In this document: positions 14,059 through 21,548 of the stretch, in pieces
How the letters are laid out: each line of letters starts with the position of its first letter
How positions within the stretch are numbered: position 1 is the stretch's first letter
Made by a program: the position numbers and the translations under genes
The notes under the pieces: model-generated
What the model saw: the letters and a program-made list of their open reading frames with translations, nothing else
The model's database searches: none
Told to the model about the DNA's origin: nothing
Assembly: GCA_902619055.1 (NCBI GenBank)
Contig: CACNCW010000015.1
Location: 1-21,548 of the forward strand
From: an uncultured Alphaproteobacteria bacterium
GTDB lineage: Bacteria > Pseudomonadota > Alphaproteobacteria > HIMB59 > GCA-002718135
Reading direction: 5' to 3'
DNA length: 21,548 nt

Positions 14059-14889
14059 ATGTATCTTAAAAAGTTAAGTAAAAATATAAGTTTTAACAGT
14101 AAAATAGTTAAAGCTAAAATTATTGAAGTTAAAGGATCATCGCCCAATAGTTTAGATGACATTATATTAATCTCAACTAATACTATCTTTGGAACTATAG
14201 GTGGCGGAAACTTAGAATATTTAGTTATAGATGAAGCGAAAAAATTAATAGATAAAAATATAGCTAATAAAGTAATGAATATTCCGCTTGGACCAGGAAT
14301 TGGACAATGTTGTGGTGGATACGTACAAGTTAAATTAAGTTTACATAGTAATTCCAAAGATGCGTTAAAAGGTGAATATATTTTTAAAAATGTTAAACCT
14401 AACTTATATATCTTTGGATCAGGACATATTGGTCAAGCATTAATTTCTAAATTAGAAAATATTAATTTTAATACTTTTATAATTGATTCAAGAGAAGATT
14501 ATTTAAAAATGACAAATATCAAAGATATAAATTATTTACTTTCAAAAAAACCTTGGGAGATTGTATCAAAACTAGAAGATAATTCTTATTTTATAGTCTT
14601 AACTCACAGTCATGATTATGACTTAAAAATATTAAATGAAATTTTGAAAAAAAATAATACTTTTGTTGGTTTAATTGGATCTCTTACAAAGAAAAAAAGG
14701 TTTTATAAAAGATTGATTGATAATGGTCACAATAAATCAATAGTTGAGAATATTGAGTGTCCGATTGGAATCGATATTGGCAACTCAAAAGACCCAAATG
14801 AAATAGCTTTCTCAATAATTACAAGAATTATATCAATAAAAAATAACTTAAAACATTTATCAAATAATAAAATTAAAGAAGTTATATGA
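14059..14889 (+). CDS. xdhC: XdhC, molybdenum cofactor maturation factor for xanthine dehydrogenase
   Basis: This 276-aa protein matches XdhC, which binds molybdenum cofactor, assists its sulfuration and inserts it into XdhB without being part of the final enzyme. The N-terminal domain has EVKGSSP, FGTIGGGNLEY and LGPGIGQCCGG (77-87), whose cysteine pair is conserved in the family. The C-terminal Rossmann-like domain has LYIFGSGHIGQAL (about 116-128), GLIGSLTKKKRF and IGIDIGNSKDPNEIAFSI. The start is one base after the xdhB stop; its stop overlaps the guanine deaminase ATG in an ATGA. No other molybdenum cofactor gene lies in the window, so the cofactor must be supplied from elsewhere. Confidence 0.94.
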   Translation: MYLKKLSKNISFNSKIVKAKIIEVKGSSPNSLDDIILISTNTIFGTIGGGNLEYLVIDEAKKLIDKNIANKVMNIPLGPGIGQCCGGYVQVKLSLHSNSKDALKGEYIFKNVKPNLYIFGSGHIGQALISKLENINFNTFIIDSREDYLKMTNIKDINYLLSKKPWEIVSKLEDNSYFIVLTHSHDYDLKILNEILKKNNTFVGLIGSLTKKKRFYKRLIDNGHNKSIVENIECPIGIDIGNSKDPNEIAFSIITRIISIKNNLKHLSNNKIKEVI

Positions 14890-15353
14890 CAAACATAGAT
14901 TTTATGAAAAGAGCTATTTTACTTTCAATTGATAATATCAAAAATAGTGGAGGTCCTTTTGGATGTGTTATTGTGAAAGAAGATGAAATTATTGCAGAGG
15001 GAGTAAATAGAGTAACATTTAACAATGATCCTACTGCTCATGCTGAAATTGTTGCTATTAGAAATGCATGTCAAAAATTAAATACCTTTAACTTAGAAGG
15101 TTGTGAATTGTATTCCAGTTGCGAACCATGTCCTATGTGCTTGAGTGCGATATATTGGTCACATATAGACAGAGTGTATTATGGTAATTCTAGAGAAGAT
15201 GCTGCAAAGATTAAATTTGATGACAAGTTTATTTATGATGAACTATCACTGGAAATAAAAGAGAGAAAAATCCCTATCATTCAATTATCACGTGACGAGG
15301 CAATAAAAGCATTTAATATTTGGGAAAAAGAAGAAAATAAAATAAGATATTAA
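14886..15353 (+). CDS. guaD: Guanine deaminase (cytidine-deaminase fold)
   Basis: This 155-aa zinc deaminase has the size and motifs of Bacillus-type GuaD. NDPTAHAEIVAIRNAC places His52 as zinc ligand and Glu54 as proton shuttle; SSCEPCPMCLSAIYW gives zinc ligands Cys82 and Cys85. The C-terminal part (YYGNSREDAAKIKFDD, and a tail in NIWEKEENKIRY) is the GuaD-specific region that closes over guanine, and separates it from TadA-type tRNA deaminases. It converts guanine to xanthine and ammonia, feeding XdhAB. The ATG overlaps the xdhC stop by 4 bases and PuuD follows after one base, so it is a fully embedded operon member. Confidence 0.92.
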   Translation: MTNIDFMKRAILLSIDNIKNSGGPFGCVIVKEDEIIAEGVNRVTFNNDPTAHAEIVAIRNACQKLNTFNLEGCELYSSCEPCPMCLSAIYWSHIDRVYYGNSREDAAKIKFDDKFIYDELSLEIKERKIPIIQLSRDEAIKAFNIWEKEENKIRY

Positions 15354-15354
15354 T

Positions 15355-16797
15355 ATGGAATTGTTTCTTAAAATTGTTGCACCAGTTCAATCTTATGACT
15401 TCCAAACCTTTTTTCATAATTTACTTTTGTCGCTACCAGCATCAGCATTATTAGGATTATTATTATTTTTTGTCCTTGGGGCATTTTCAGGTTTAAAATC
15501 TAAAGAACAAAGACTCTATATTGTAATTGCAACTACAATAGTTATAGCTTTTACTGCAGCTTTTTATAATTTAGGAGTTCCAACAGAAACTCTATTTGCG
15601 GTATATTCTGAGTGGTTACATTTAATTGTCAGATGGGTTCATATAATTGTTGGTGTAGCATGGATTGGAACGTCATTTTATTTTAATTGGCTTGATAGTA
15701 GACTGGAAAGAGATGATCCAGATTTTAAACACCTTGATGGATATTTATGGTCTGTTCATTCAGGTGGGTTTTATAGAATTGAAAAATTAAAAGGACCTCC
15801 TAAAAAACTTCCAAAAGTTCTTCATTGGTTTAAATGGGAAGCATATGCAACTTGGATAAGTGGTTTTGTACTTCTAATTTTAGTTTATTATTTAAATGCA
15901 AGCTCTATGATGTTGGGGGCTAGCGGCATTATATTAACACCATTTCAAGCAATATTAATATCTGTATTATTACTTATAGGGTCTTGGCTTCTATATGATT
16001 ATCTTTGTAAAAATGTCTTAAAAGATAATGAACAAACTTTGATTGCAACTGGTTTTTTATTATTTGTATTATTAAGTTATTTTTTAACCCAAATATATGG
16101 ATCAAGAGCTGCATACATACATGTTGGAGCAATTATTGGTACAATTATGGCAGCTAATGTTTTTAGAGTCATTATTCCTGCACAAAGAAATCTTGTTACT
16201 TCCGCTGAAAACAATCAAAAGCCAAATTTAAATCTTTCGATAGAAGCAAAAAACAGATCAATACATAATAATTATTTTACACTACCTGTGTTGTTTATAA
16301 TGATTAGCTCACATTTTTCTTTCACGTATGGGGCAGTAAATAATTGGTTAATATTAGCTGTTATATCAATAGCTGGCATTTTGACTCGCCATTACTTTAA
16401 TCTAAGAAATAAAAAACAATATAAATTTTGGATTTTGCCATCAGCAGGTTTAATCATGTTTTTTTTAATGACTTTAAGTAGTCTTTCAATATTCGAAAAA
16501 AAAGATGCAAATGCATCTCTTTCTTTAGAATTAGTCAGTTTTAATGAAGTACAAAATATAATTAAATACAGATGTGGAACATGTCATGCCAAATATCCAA
16601 CTTTTGAAGGTATTGAAGCGGCACCTAAAGGAGTTGTCTATGACACGGCTCAAGATATTGTAAATAATATAAAATTAATTAAAGCTCAGGCTATTGATGC
16701 TGAAATCATGCCTCCTAATAATCTTACTGGTATTACAAAAAATGAAAGAGAGATATTAAAAGTTTGGATAGAGCAAGGAGCAAATATCAATAATTAA
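15355..16797 (+). CDS. puuD: Membrane urate oxidase with C-terminal cytochrome c domain
   Basis: This 480-aa protein matches PuuD, the integral-membrane cytochrome c urate oxidase. The N-terminal portion is a membrane domain of roughly eight or nine helices with the family blocks YSEWLHLIVRWVHII, GVAWIGTSFYFNWLDSRLE and SVHSGGFYRIEK, the last in a soluble loop. The C-terminal 80 residues form a c-type cytochrome: Cys407-G-T-Cys410-His411 attaches haem, and Met452 in EIMPPNN is the likely distal ligand, so this domain should lie in the periplasm. It oxidises urate to 5-hydroxyisourate and hands electrons to the respiratory chain instead of making hydrogen peroxide as soluble uricase does. It ends the plus-strand operon and overlaps the convergent glycosylase gene by 11 bases. 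Confidence 0.95.
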   Translation: MELFLKIVAPVQSYDFQTFFHNLLLSLPASALLGLLLFFVLGAFSGLKSKEQRLYIVIATTIVIAFTAAFYNLGVPTETLFAVYSEWLHLIVRWVHIIVGVAWIGTSFYFNWLDSRLERDDPDFKHLDGYLWSVHSGGFYRIEKLKGPPKKLPKVLHWFKWEAYATWISGFVLLILVYYLNASSMMLGASGIILTPFQAILISVLLLIGSWLLYDYLCKNVLKDNEQTLIATGFLLFVLLSYFLTQIYGSRAAYIHVGAIIGTIMAANVFRVIIPAQRNLVTSAENNQKPNLNLSIEAKNRSIHNNYFTLPVLFIMISSHFSFTYGAVNNWLILAVISIAGILTRHYFNLRNKKQYKFWILPSAGLIMFFLMTLSSLSIFEKKDANASLSLELVSFNEVQNIIKYRCGTCHAKYPTFEGIEAAPKGVVYDTAQDIVNNIKLIKAQAIDAEIMPPNNLTGITKNEREILKVWIEQGANINN

Positions 16798-17404
16798 CTG
16801 GAATAGGATCTAATGATCTCCATAAATACCATGTGGCTTGTGAACAATACGGACTCCATTTTTTATAGAGTAATTTAAGTTTTCTTTCACTTATAGGAAG
16901 TTTAACTTTATAAAGTTTTGAAATAGCTTTTAAAAAGCCTAAATCACCTGTTGGAAAAATATTTGAACTTCCATAACTAAACATCAAAAACATATGAATA
17001 GTCCAATTCCCTACTCCTTTTATTTCAATTAAATTATTATAAATTTCCTCTTCAGAAGATTTATTAATATTTTTTATGAATTTCTTATTTTGTAAAAAAA
17101 ATTTAGAAATATTTCTTATGTACAAAATTTTTTGTCTAGATAGACCACATTTTCTTAAATCTGTAGTACTTAATTTAGATACAGTTTGTGGTGTTATATT
17201 TTTTTTAAGTTTAAAAAATTTAGTTTTCATCGAATCAGCTGCAGATACTGATATTTGTTGACCAATAATTGAATTAATTAAAGAATGAAAATAATTAGAA
17301 TTTAGATTTAAATATTCATTCCTATAAGTTTGAATTAATTTCTTCAAAACTTTGTCTTTATTTGATAGATAAATCTTACCTTTATTCCAATAATTAGGTT
17401 TCAT
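16787..17404 (-). CDS. DNA-3-methyladenine glycosylase II, AlkA-like
   Basis: This 205-aa protein is an HhH-GPD base-excision glycosylase. SLINSIIGQQISVSAADSM (41-59) is the AlkA-type opening helix, IEIKGVGNWTIH (127-137) is the helix-hairpin-helix with the GVG turn, and PTGDLGFLKAI carries the catalytic Asp154. WSPYCSQATWYLWRSLD is the closing family block. It lacks the N-terminal beta domain of E. coli AlkA and the iron-sulfur cysteines of Nth/MutY, as in the short bacterial AlkA group. It should excise alkylated purines. A perfect TATAAT (17412-17417) lies 7 bases before the ATG, which predicts a leaderless message. The link to purine catabolism next door is only positional. Confidence 0.9.
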   Translation of the reverse strand: MKPNYWNKGKIYLSNKDKVLKKLIQTYRNEYLNLNSNYFHSLINSIIGQQISVSAADSMKTKFFKLKKNITPQTVSKLSTTDLRKCGLSRQKILYIRNISKFFLQNKKFIKNINKSSEEEIYNNLIEIKGVGNWTIHMFLMFSYGSSNIFPTGDLGFLKAISKLYKVKLPISERKLKLLYKKWSPYCSQATWYLWRSLDPIPVNY

Positions 17405-17593
17405 ATGAATTATTATAACAAATTTAAAAAAATAATATCATACATAAATTTTATTTTTGGAATTTATTTATGGGCTTTAGTAATATATGCAATATTAAGA
17501 GCAACAGGATTAATTAAAAGATTTGCATTACAAGAACATCTCTTAGGTGAGTATTTATCAATACCTATTAAATTTATTTTAAGTTTATTTTAA
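17405..17593 (+). CDS. Small membrane protein, unknown function
   Basis: The predicted 62-aa product has one clear membrane helix (about residues 12-32, containing FIFGIYLWALVIYAIL), a basic linker with RATGLIKRFALQEH, and a second weakly hydrophobic segment at the C-terminus. It looks like a real membrane protein, but no family is recognised. Its ATG abuts the ATG of the divergent alkA-like gene in the palindrome CATATG (17402-17407), leaving no space between them. It lies 8 bp upstream of the DMT permease gene on the same strand, which suggests a shared transcript. Confidence 0.6.
   Translation: MNYYNKFKKIISYINFIFGIYLWALVIYAILRATGLIKRFALQEHLLGEYLSIPIKFILSLF
17412..17417 (-). promoter_or_regulatory. 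Candidate -10 box of the alkA-like gene (leaderless)
   Basis: On the minus strand TATAAT ends 7 bases before the ATG of the alkA-like gene, exactly the distance at which transcription would start on the A of the start codon. It lies inside the first codons of the divergent small membrane protein gene. No good -35 hexamer is seen. There is no Shine-Dalgarno sequence, in line with leaderless translation. Confidence 0.4.
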
Positions 17594-17601
17594 TAAATAA
17601 T

Positions 17602-18495
17602 ATGATCTATTATTACTTTATTGCAATAGCTGCTGCACTTTGTTGGGCAGTAGCATCTTTAGTATCAGCAGATGTTACAAGAACTATTGGAGGTTTAGCC
17701 TTTAATCGTCTTAGATTATTTTTTGTATCAATTATGTTAATTACTTACACATTTTATATAAATACTTGGAATACAATAAGTGTTGATTACTTAACTATTA
17801 TAGTAATTTCAGGAATTGTTGGGATATTCTTTGGTGATACTTTATTGTTTATTGCTTTACAAAAAATTGGTCCTAGAAGAAATAATATTTTATTTTCATT
17901 AGCAGCTCCTTTTACTGTTGTAATTAATATTTTTTTTCTAAATGAACTTGCTTCAACTATTAGTATTATTGGATGTTTTGTTGTTTTTTTTGGTGTTGTT
18001 TTTGCAATTTCCTATGGAGATAAAAAAGGATCTGATCATAGATGGGAAAAAGTAGAAGGTTCACTTTATATAGGAGTTATTTTATCTATTGGAGCTGCGT
18101 TGTGCCAAGCAATTGGATTGGTTATGATGAAACCTATATTATCAGATGGAGCAGATCCAATAGCTTCAGCAGCAATTAGAACTACTATTTCATGTATTTT
18201 TTTATCATTTACATTTTTTTTAAATTATGAAGTTTTTAATACAAAAGTTAATCTTACAGCAAAAATTATTTACCAATCAATTCTTAGTGGCTTTTTAGGA
18301 ATGGCCTTAGGTATGAGTTTACTTTTAATAGCATTACAAAAAGCTGATGCAGGTATTGTTGCAACTTTATCTTCAACTAGTCCAATAATGATATTATTTC
18401 TTTTGTGGATATTAACAAAAAAAATCCCTTCTTTTGGTGCATGGGTGGGAACAATTATTGCGATTTTTGGAACGGGATTAATTTTTATCTATTAA
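17602..18495 (+). CDS. DMT/EamA-family permease
   Basis: This 297-aa protein has about ten membrane helices in two homologous EamA halves. The first half opens with [22 protein letters not shown] and contains [31 protein letters not shown]; the second half starts at [21 protein letters not shown] and repeats the pattern in [38 protein letters not shown]. The pairing of ALQK(I/A)G/DA motifs shows the internal duplication typical of drug/metabolite transporters. The substrate is unknown and a role in purine metabolism cannot be claimed. Its last 18 bases overlap the end of the convergent aspS gene. Confidence 0.9.
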   Translation: MIYYYFIAIAAALCWAVASLVSADVTRTIGGLAFNRLRLFFVSIMLITYTFYINTWNTISVDYLTIIVISGIVGIFFGDTLLFIALQKIGPRRNNILFSLAAPFTVVINIFFLNELASTISIIGCFVVFFGVVFAISYGDKKGSDHRWEKVEGSLYIGVILSIGAALCQAIGLVMMKPILSDGADPIASAAIRTTISCIFLSFTFFLNYEVFNTKVNLTAKIIYQSILSGFLGMALGMSLLLIALQKADAGIVATLSSTSPIMILFLLWILTKKIPSFGAWVGTIIAIFGTGLIFIY

Positions 18496-20244
18496 TTTAA
18501 TACCTAATTCTTCTAATCGTTCTTTATCGATACTTGCAGGAGCGTCCATCATTAAATCCATAGCTTGTTGATTCATTGGAAATGCAATTACTTCTCTAAT
18601 ATTAGGCTCATCAGCAAGTAACATAACAATTCTATCAATACCAGGTGCGCTACCTCCATGAGGAGGTGCTCCAAACTTTAACGCATTAAGCATTCCTGAA
18701 AATTTATCCTCTAATTCTTTTTTTGAATATCCAGCTATATCAAAGGCTTTATACATAATTTCTGGTCTATGATTTCTAATTGCGCCAGAAGATAACTCTA
18801 CACCATTACATACAATATCATACTGAAACGCTTTTATATCAAGAGGATCTTTTTTTTCTAAAGCTTCCATCTCACCTTGAGGCATAGAAAAAGGATTATG
18901 ACTAAATTGTATTTTATTAGTTTTTTCATCAATTTCATACATTGGAAAATCAACTATCCAACAAAATTCAAAAGAATTTTTATTAAGTAAATTTAAATCA
19001 TTACAAATTTTATCTCTTACTTTACCAGAAAATAATTGAGCATCCTTTAATTTATCACAAATGAAAAATATTGAGTCATTTTCTTCAAGTTTTAATAATA
19101 ATAATTGATCTTCATTTAAATTCTTTGCAATAGGGCCTTTGAAGCTATTTTCTGAATATGAAATATACCCTAATCCAGCAGCACCCTCTTCTCTTGCCCA
19201 ACTGTTTAATTTATCAAAGAAACTTCTAGGTTGATCGCCAGTATTTTTAACAATTATTCCCTTAACAACTGATCCATTTACTATTTGACTACTAAATATT
19301 TTAAAATTTGAACCTTTAAAAACATTTGTATAATCATCTATGACAAGTGGATTTCGTAAATCAGGCTTATCAGAACCGTAAACTTCCATCGACTCCTTGT
19401 AAGGTATTCTCCTAAATGGATACGGGCTTACCTTAATTTCATTATTTTTTTTATTTTCATCAAATATTTCAAATAAAACTGGCTCAATAGCTTCAAAAAC
19501 ATCCTCTTGAGTTACAAAACTCATCTCAAAGTCTAGTTGATAGAATTCACCGGGAGAACGATCTGCTCTACTATCTTCATCTCTAAAACATGGTGCAATT
19601 TGAAAATATTTATCAAAACCAGCAATCATTAATAGTTGTTTAAATTGCTGAGGTGCTTGAGGAAGAGCATAAAATTTACCCTGGTGCATCCTAGATGGGA
19701 CTAAATAATCTCTTGCTCCTTCTGGAGATGATGAAGTAAGGATTGGAGTTTGAAATTCAACAAAGTTTCTATCTATCATTTTCTTTCTAATGTCTGATAT
19801 TATTTTACTTCTCAGTATAATGTTTTTGTGTAGTTTATTTCTTCTTAAATCTAAAAATCTATATTTTAATCTTATTTCTTCACCATATTCGATATCAGAA
19901 TTAACAGGCAATGGAAGAATTTCAGATTTAGATAAAATTTTGTAATCTTGAATCTTTATTTCAATTTCACCTGTTTGAAGATTTTTGTTAATTGTCTCAT
20001 CAGATCTTTTAATAACTTCTCCGCTAATTGTTAGAACGCTTTCATTACTTAAATTACTTATTTCTTCAAATGAAGAGTGAGTTCCGTCAATAACACACTG
20101 CGTAATTCCATAATTATCTCTCAAATCTATAAATAATAAATTACCATGATCTCTAATTGTATCTGCCCATCCAGATAAAGTGACTTTTTCTCCTAAATTA
20201 CTAATAGATAATTCTGAACATAAATGTGAGCGATATTCATTCAT
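18478..20244 (-). CDS. aspS: Aspartyl-tRNA synthetase (bacterial type)
   Basis: This 588-aa class II synthetase has the full bacterial AspRS layout. The N-terminal OB-fold tRNA-binding domain includes [19 protein letters not shown]; motif 2 is in [25 protein letters not shown]; a GAD insertion domain lies in mid-protein; and motif 3 is [13 protein letters not shown] near the C-terminus. [14 protein letters not shown] is the flipping-loop region. The anticodon-domain loop reads R-D-H-G; a histidine at this place is found in non-discriminating AspRS enzymes that also charge tRNA-Asn, as in many alphaproteobacteria with GatCAB, so dual specificity is possible but not shown. It starts 11 bases after the Hda-like gene, in the same run, with only a weak ribosome-binding site. 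Confidence 0.97.
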   Translation of the reverse strand: MNEYRSHLCSELSISNLGEKVTLSGWADTIRDHGNLLFIDLRDNYGITQCVIDGTHSSFEEISNLSNESVLTISGEVIKRSDETINKNLQTGEIEIKIQDYKILSKSEILPLPVNSDIEYGEEIRLKYRFLDLRRNKLHKNIILRSKIISDIRKKMIDRNFVEFQTPILTSSSPEGARDYLVPSRMHQGKFYALPQAPQQFKQLLMIAGFDKYFQIAPCFRDEDSRADRSPGEFYQLDFEMSFVTQEDVFEAIEPVLFEIFDENKKNNEIKVSPYPFRRIPYKESMEVYGSDKPDLRNPLVIDDYTNVFKGSNFKIFSSQIVNGSVVKGIIVKNTGDQPRSFFDKLNSWAREEGAAGLGYISYSENSFKGPIAKNLNEDQLLLLKLEENDSIFFICDKLKDAQLFSGKVRDKICNDLNLLNKNSFEFCWIVDFPMYEIDEKTNKIQFSHNPFSMPQGEMEALEKKDPLDIKAFQYDIVCNGVELSSGAIRNHRPEIMYKAFDIAGYSKKELEDKFSGMLNALKFGAPPHGGSAPGIDRIVMLLADEPNIREVIAFPMNQQAMDLMMDAPASIDKERLEELGIKLIDKN

Positions 20245-20255
20245 TCTGATGCCAT

Positions 20256-20882
20256 CTATAGTATTTCTTTTATTAATGGTATTGTTAATTGCCTCTTTTT
20301 TTGGAGTGAAATACTGTCCAGTTTTGTTACTATATCATGAATACCCTGATAACTTCTATCAACTCTCCTCAAAATATATTCAAAAATTTCATGATTTTTT
20401 ATAATAAATTGTTTATCAATTAATAATTTAGTTAAAATATTACTAAGCATTTCATCATTAGGAATTTTGATTTCAAAGTTATTAAAAGTTTTTAAACGTG
20501 AGGGTAAATCTTCAAAATTAAATTTTATTTCATTAATTTTTTTATTAGAAGTAATTAATATTTTTATATTATTTAAAATACAGTTGTTTATTAGATGAAA
20601 AATTTTTTCTTGATTAAAGTTTTCTAAATTATCTATTAATATATTTATATTCCTGTTTATAATATAATCAAAATTATCAGCAAATTTAATACCATTATTT
20701 TTTTTTAGCCAAATTTGACCAATAAATGTCTTTCCAGATTTTTTAGCGCCATATAAAAAAGATCTATTAGTATTAGAAGTTATAATACCATTAAAAGCAT
20801 CGTAATTCGTTTCATTTATAAAAAAATTATACTCGTTAAAATTATTTTGAAATTGATATTTAAAAATTTTTTGATAATTCAT
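20256..20882 (-). CDS. hda: Hda-like DnaA-paralogue ATPase
   Basis: This 208-aa AAA+ protein resembles Hda/HdaA, the DnaA paralogue that, with the sliding clamp, drives DnaA-ATP hydrolysis after replication starts. Walker A is GAKKSGKT (45-52), Walker B ends in ILIDNLEN (81-88), sensor 1 is ILITSNKK, and the box [21 protein letters not shown] is the highly conserved DnaA/Hda segment. DnaA domain IV, which binds DNA boxes, is absent as expected. The clamp-binding motif is not obvious, although the N-terminal YQKIFKYQF could serve. It overlaps the upstream gene by 4 bases and precedes aspS closely. DnaA itself is excluded by length. Confidence 0.85.
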   Translation of the reverse strand: MNYQKIFKYQFQNNFNEYNFFINETNYDAFNGIITSNTNRSFLYGAKKSGKTFIGQIWLKKNNGIKFADNFDYIINRNINILIDNLENFNQEKIFHLINNCILNNIKILITSNKKINEIKFNFEDLPSRLKTFNNFEIKIPNDEMLSNILTKLLIDKQFIIKNHEIFEYILRRVDRSYQGIHDIVTKLDSISLQKKRQLTIPLIKEIL

Positions 20883-21547
20883 TGTAATTTAATTGTGCAA
20901 GAATTATTTTGATTATTAATTTTTAATTTATTTAAACTCATAATCTCAATTAGAATTTTATAATTACCGAAATAAAATATATCATATTCAATATTATTAC
21001 TTTGAACTGATTTAACTTCAAAGTTTTTTATCAAAGATACATTGATAAGATTATTTCTTATTTCTCTAAGTTCGTGCAAGTTTAAAAAATTTAAATTACA
21101 GTTTAAATAATTAAGATTATTATTTTGAATAAGGTTAAGTTTTTTCCATGTATCGATTAATTCTAATTGTAAATTTTTGAAAAATTTATCATAATTATTA
21201 TTATTAAATAAAGATTTGTTTTCAAATACATTATTATTTGAGTAAAAATTTGTTTCATATTGCAATTCATTATCTGAATTCGAAATAAAAATAATTGCAA
21301 TGTCTGATAAATTATATTTTTCAGAAAACATTTTGATTTTTTTTACGTCTTTTTTTATTAAGTCTTCACTATTTAACATAAAGCGATCGTTAATATCCAA
21401 ATTTGGTATTTTAAGAAGTTCATAACTTTGTAAATTTTTTTTTAGATAAGAATAAAAATTATTATTTATTGTAAATAAATTTGAATTTAATTCAGTTTCT
21501 TCACTTATAATTAACAATATATTTTTAGGAAAATACTCAACATATGA
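20879..21547 (-). CDS. Unassigned protein upstream of hda, possibly DUF2066 (partial, N-terminus outside window)
   Basis: The frame stays open from the stop at 20879 to the right edge; the first in-frame start-like codon is a TTG at 21517, but the sequence upstream of it (YVEYFPKNILLIISEE) continues sensibly, so the real start is probably beyond the window. The visible 222 or so residues are Asn-, Leu- and Ile-rich with no membrane helix. Alphaproteobacteria often have a DUF2066 protein in this position next to hda, and the block INDRFMLNSEDLIKKD followed by SDIAIIFIS fits such a protein in outline. This is a guess from context, not a firm motif match. Its stop overlaps the hda start by 4 bases. 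Confidence 0.5.
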   Translation of the reverse strand, partial: SYVEYFPKNILLIISEETELNSNLFTINNNFYSYLKKNLQSYELLKIPNLDINDRFMLNSEDLIKKDVKKIKMFSEKYNLSDIAIIFISNSDNELQYETNFYSNNNVFENKSLFNNNNYDKFFKNLQLELIDTWKKLNLIQNNNLNYLNCNLNFLNLHELREIRNNLINVSLIKNFEVKSVQSNNIEYDIFYFGNYKILIEIMSLNKLKINNQNNSCTIKLQ

Positions 21548-21548
21548 A

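Noticed and set aside
14040..14357. 105-codon minus-strand frame over the xdhB/xdhC junction
   Set aside because: It reads through both a conserved C-terminus and the XdhC N-terminal motifs on the opposite strand; its hydrophobicity is an antisense artefact.
17076..17261. 61-codon plus-strand frame inside the alkA-like gene
   Set aside because: Antisense to the HhH-GPD core; no ribosome-binding site or family resemblance.
20180..20404. 74-codon plus-strand frame across the aspS/hda junction
   Set aside because: Antisense to the conserved AspRS N-terminus and Hda C-terminus; no support beyond being open.
1..21548. Signs of recent mobile transfer around the purine island
   Set aside because: No integrase, transposase, tRNA end or direct repeat was seen at 1917 or 16797, and base composition looks similar inside and outside by eye.

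Overview
The window is a densely packed, very AT-rich stretch of bacterial chromosome. Genes overlap or abut almost everywhere, no intergenic gap exceeds about 110 bp, and proteins are rich in Lys, Asn and Ile. The gene set (Hda-like DnaA paralogue, XdhA/XdhB/XdhC, PuuD, PuuE, alphaproteobacterial-type AspRS) and this streamlining point to a marine alphaproteobacterium of the SAR11/Pelagibacterales kind. That placement is inferred from gene content and composition, not from a phylogenetic marker.

Layout. 1-1920: edge of a DMT-family permease, a 99-aa protein of unknown function, a single-domain rhodanese, a 62-aa membrane protein and an iodotyrosine-deiodinase-like nitroreductase. 1917-9963 (minus strand, read right to left): one nine-gene run, PuuE-type allantoinase, OHCU decarboxylase, allantoicase, ureidoglycolate lyase, a BMP-family ABC importer (ATPase, two permeases, periplasmic binding protein) and a phosphoribosyltransferase. 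10016-16797 (plus strand): HIU hydrolase, xanthine dehydrogenase XdhA and XdhB, the XdhC maturation factor, guanine deaminase, and a PuuD-type membrane urate oxidase with a C-terminal cytochrome c domain. 16787-18495: an AlkA-like DNA glycosylase, another 62-aa membrane protein and a DMT permease. 18478-21548 (minus strand): aspartyl-tRNA synthetase, an Hda-like ATPase and a gene running off the right edge.

The centre of the window is a complete purine-catabolic island built as two divergent, tightly coupled operons that share a 52-bp control region (9964-10015). The predicted route is uptake of a purine or purine derivative by the ABC importer; guanine to xanthine (GuaD); xanthine to urate (XdhAB, matured by XdhC); urate to 5-hydroxyisourate (PuuD, passing electrons to the respiratory chain); then OHCU (HIU hydrolase), allantoin (OHCU decarboxylase), allantoate (PuuE), ureidoglycolate plus urea (allantoicase), and finally glyoxylate plus a second urea (AllA). 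The phosphoribosyltransferase at the operon end could route bases back to nucleotides. No urease, glyoxylate-consuming gene, molybdenum cofactor gene, adenine deaminase, nucleoside hydrolase or transcription regulator is seen in the window. Every enzyme belongs to a known family. The unusual part is the complete packaging, and no fundamentally new system was recognised.

No tRNA, rRNA, CRISPR array, insertion sequence or integrase was seen. No gene-free stretch exceeds 300 bases.
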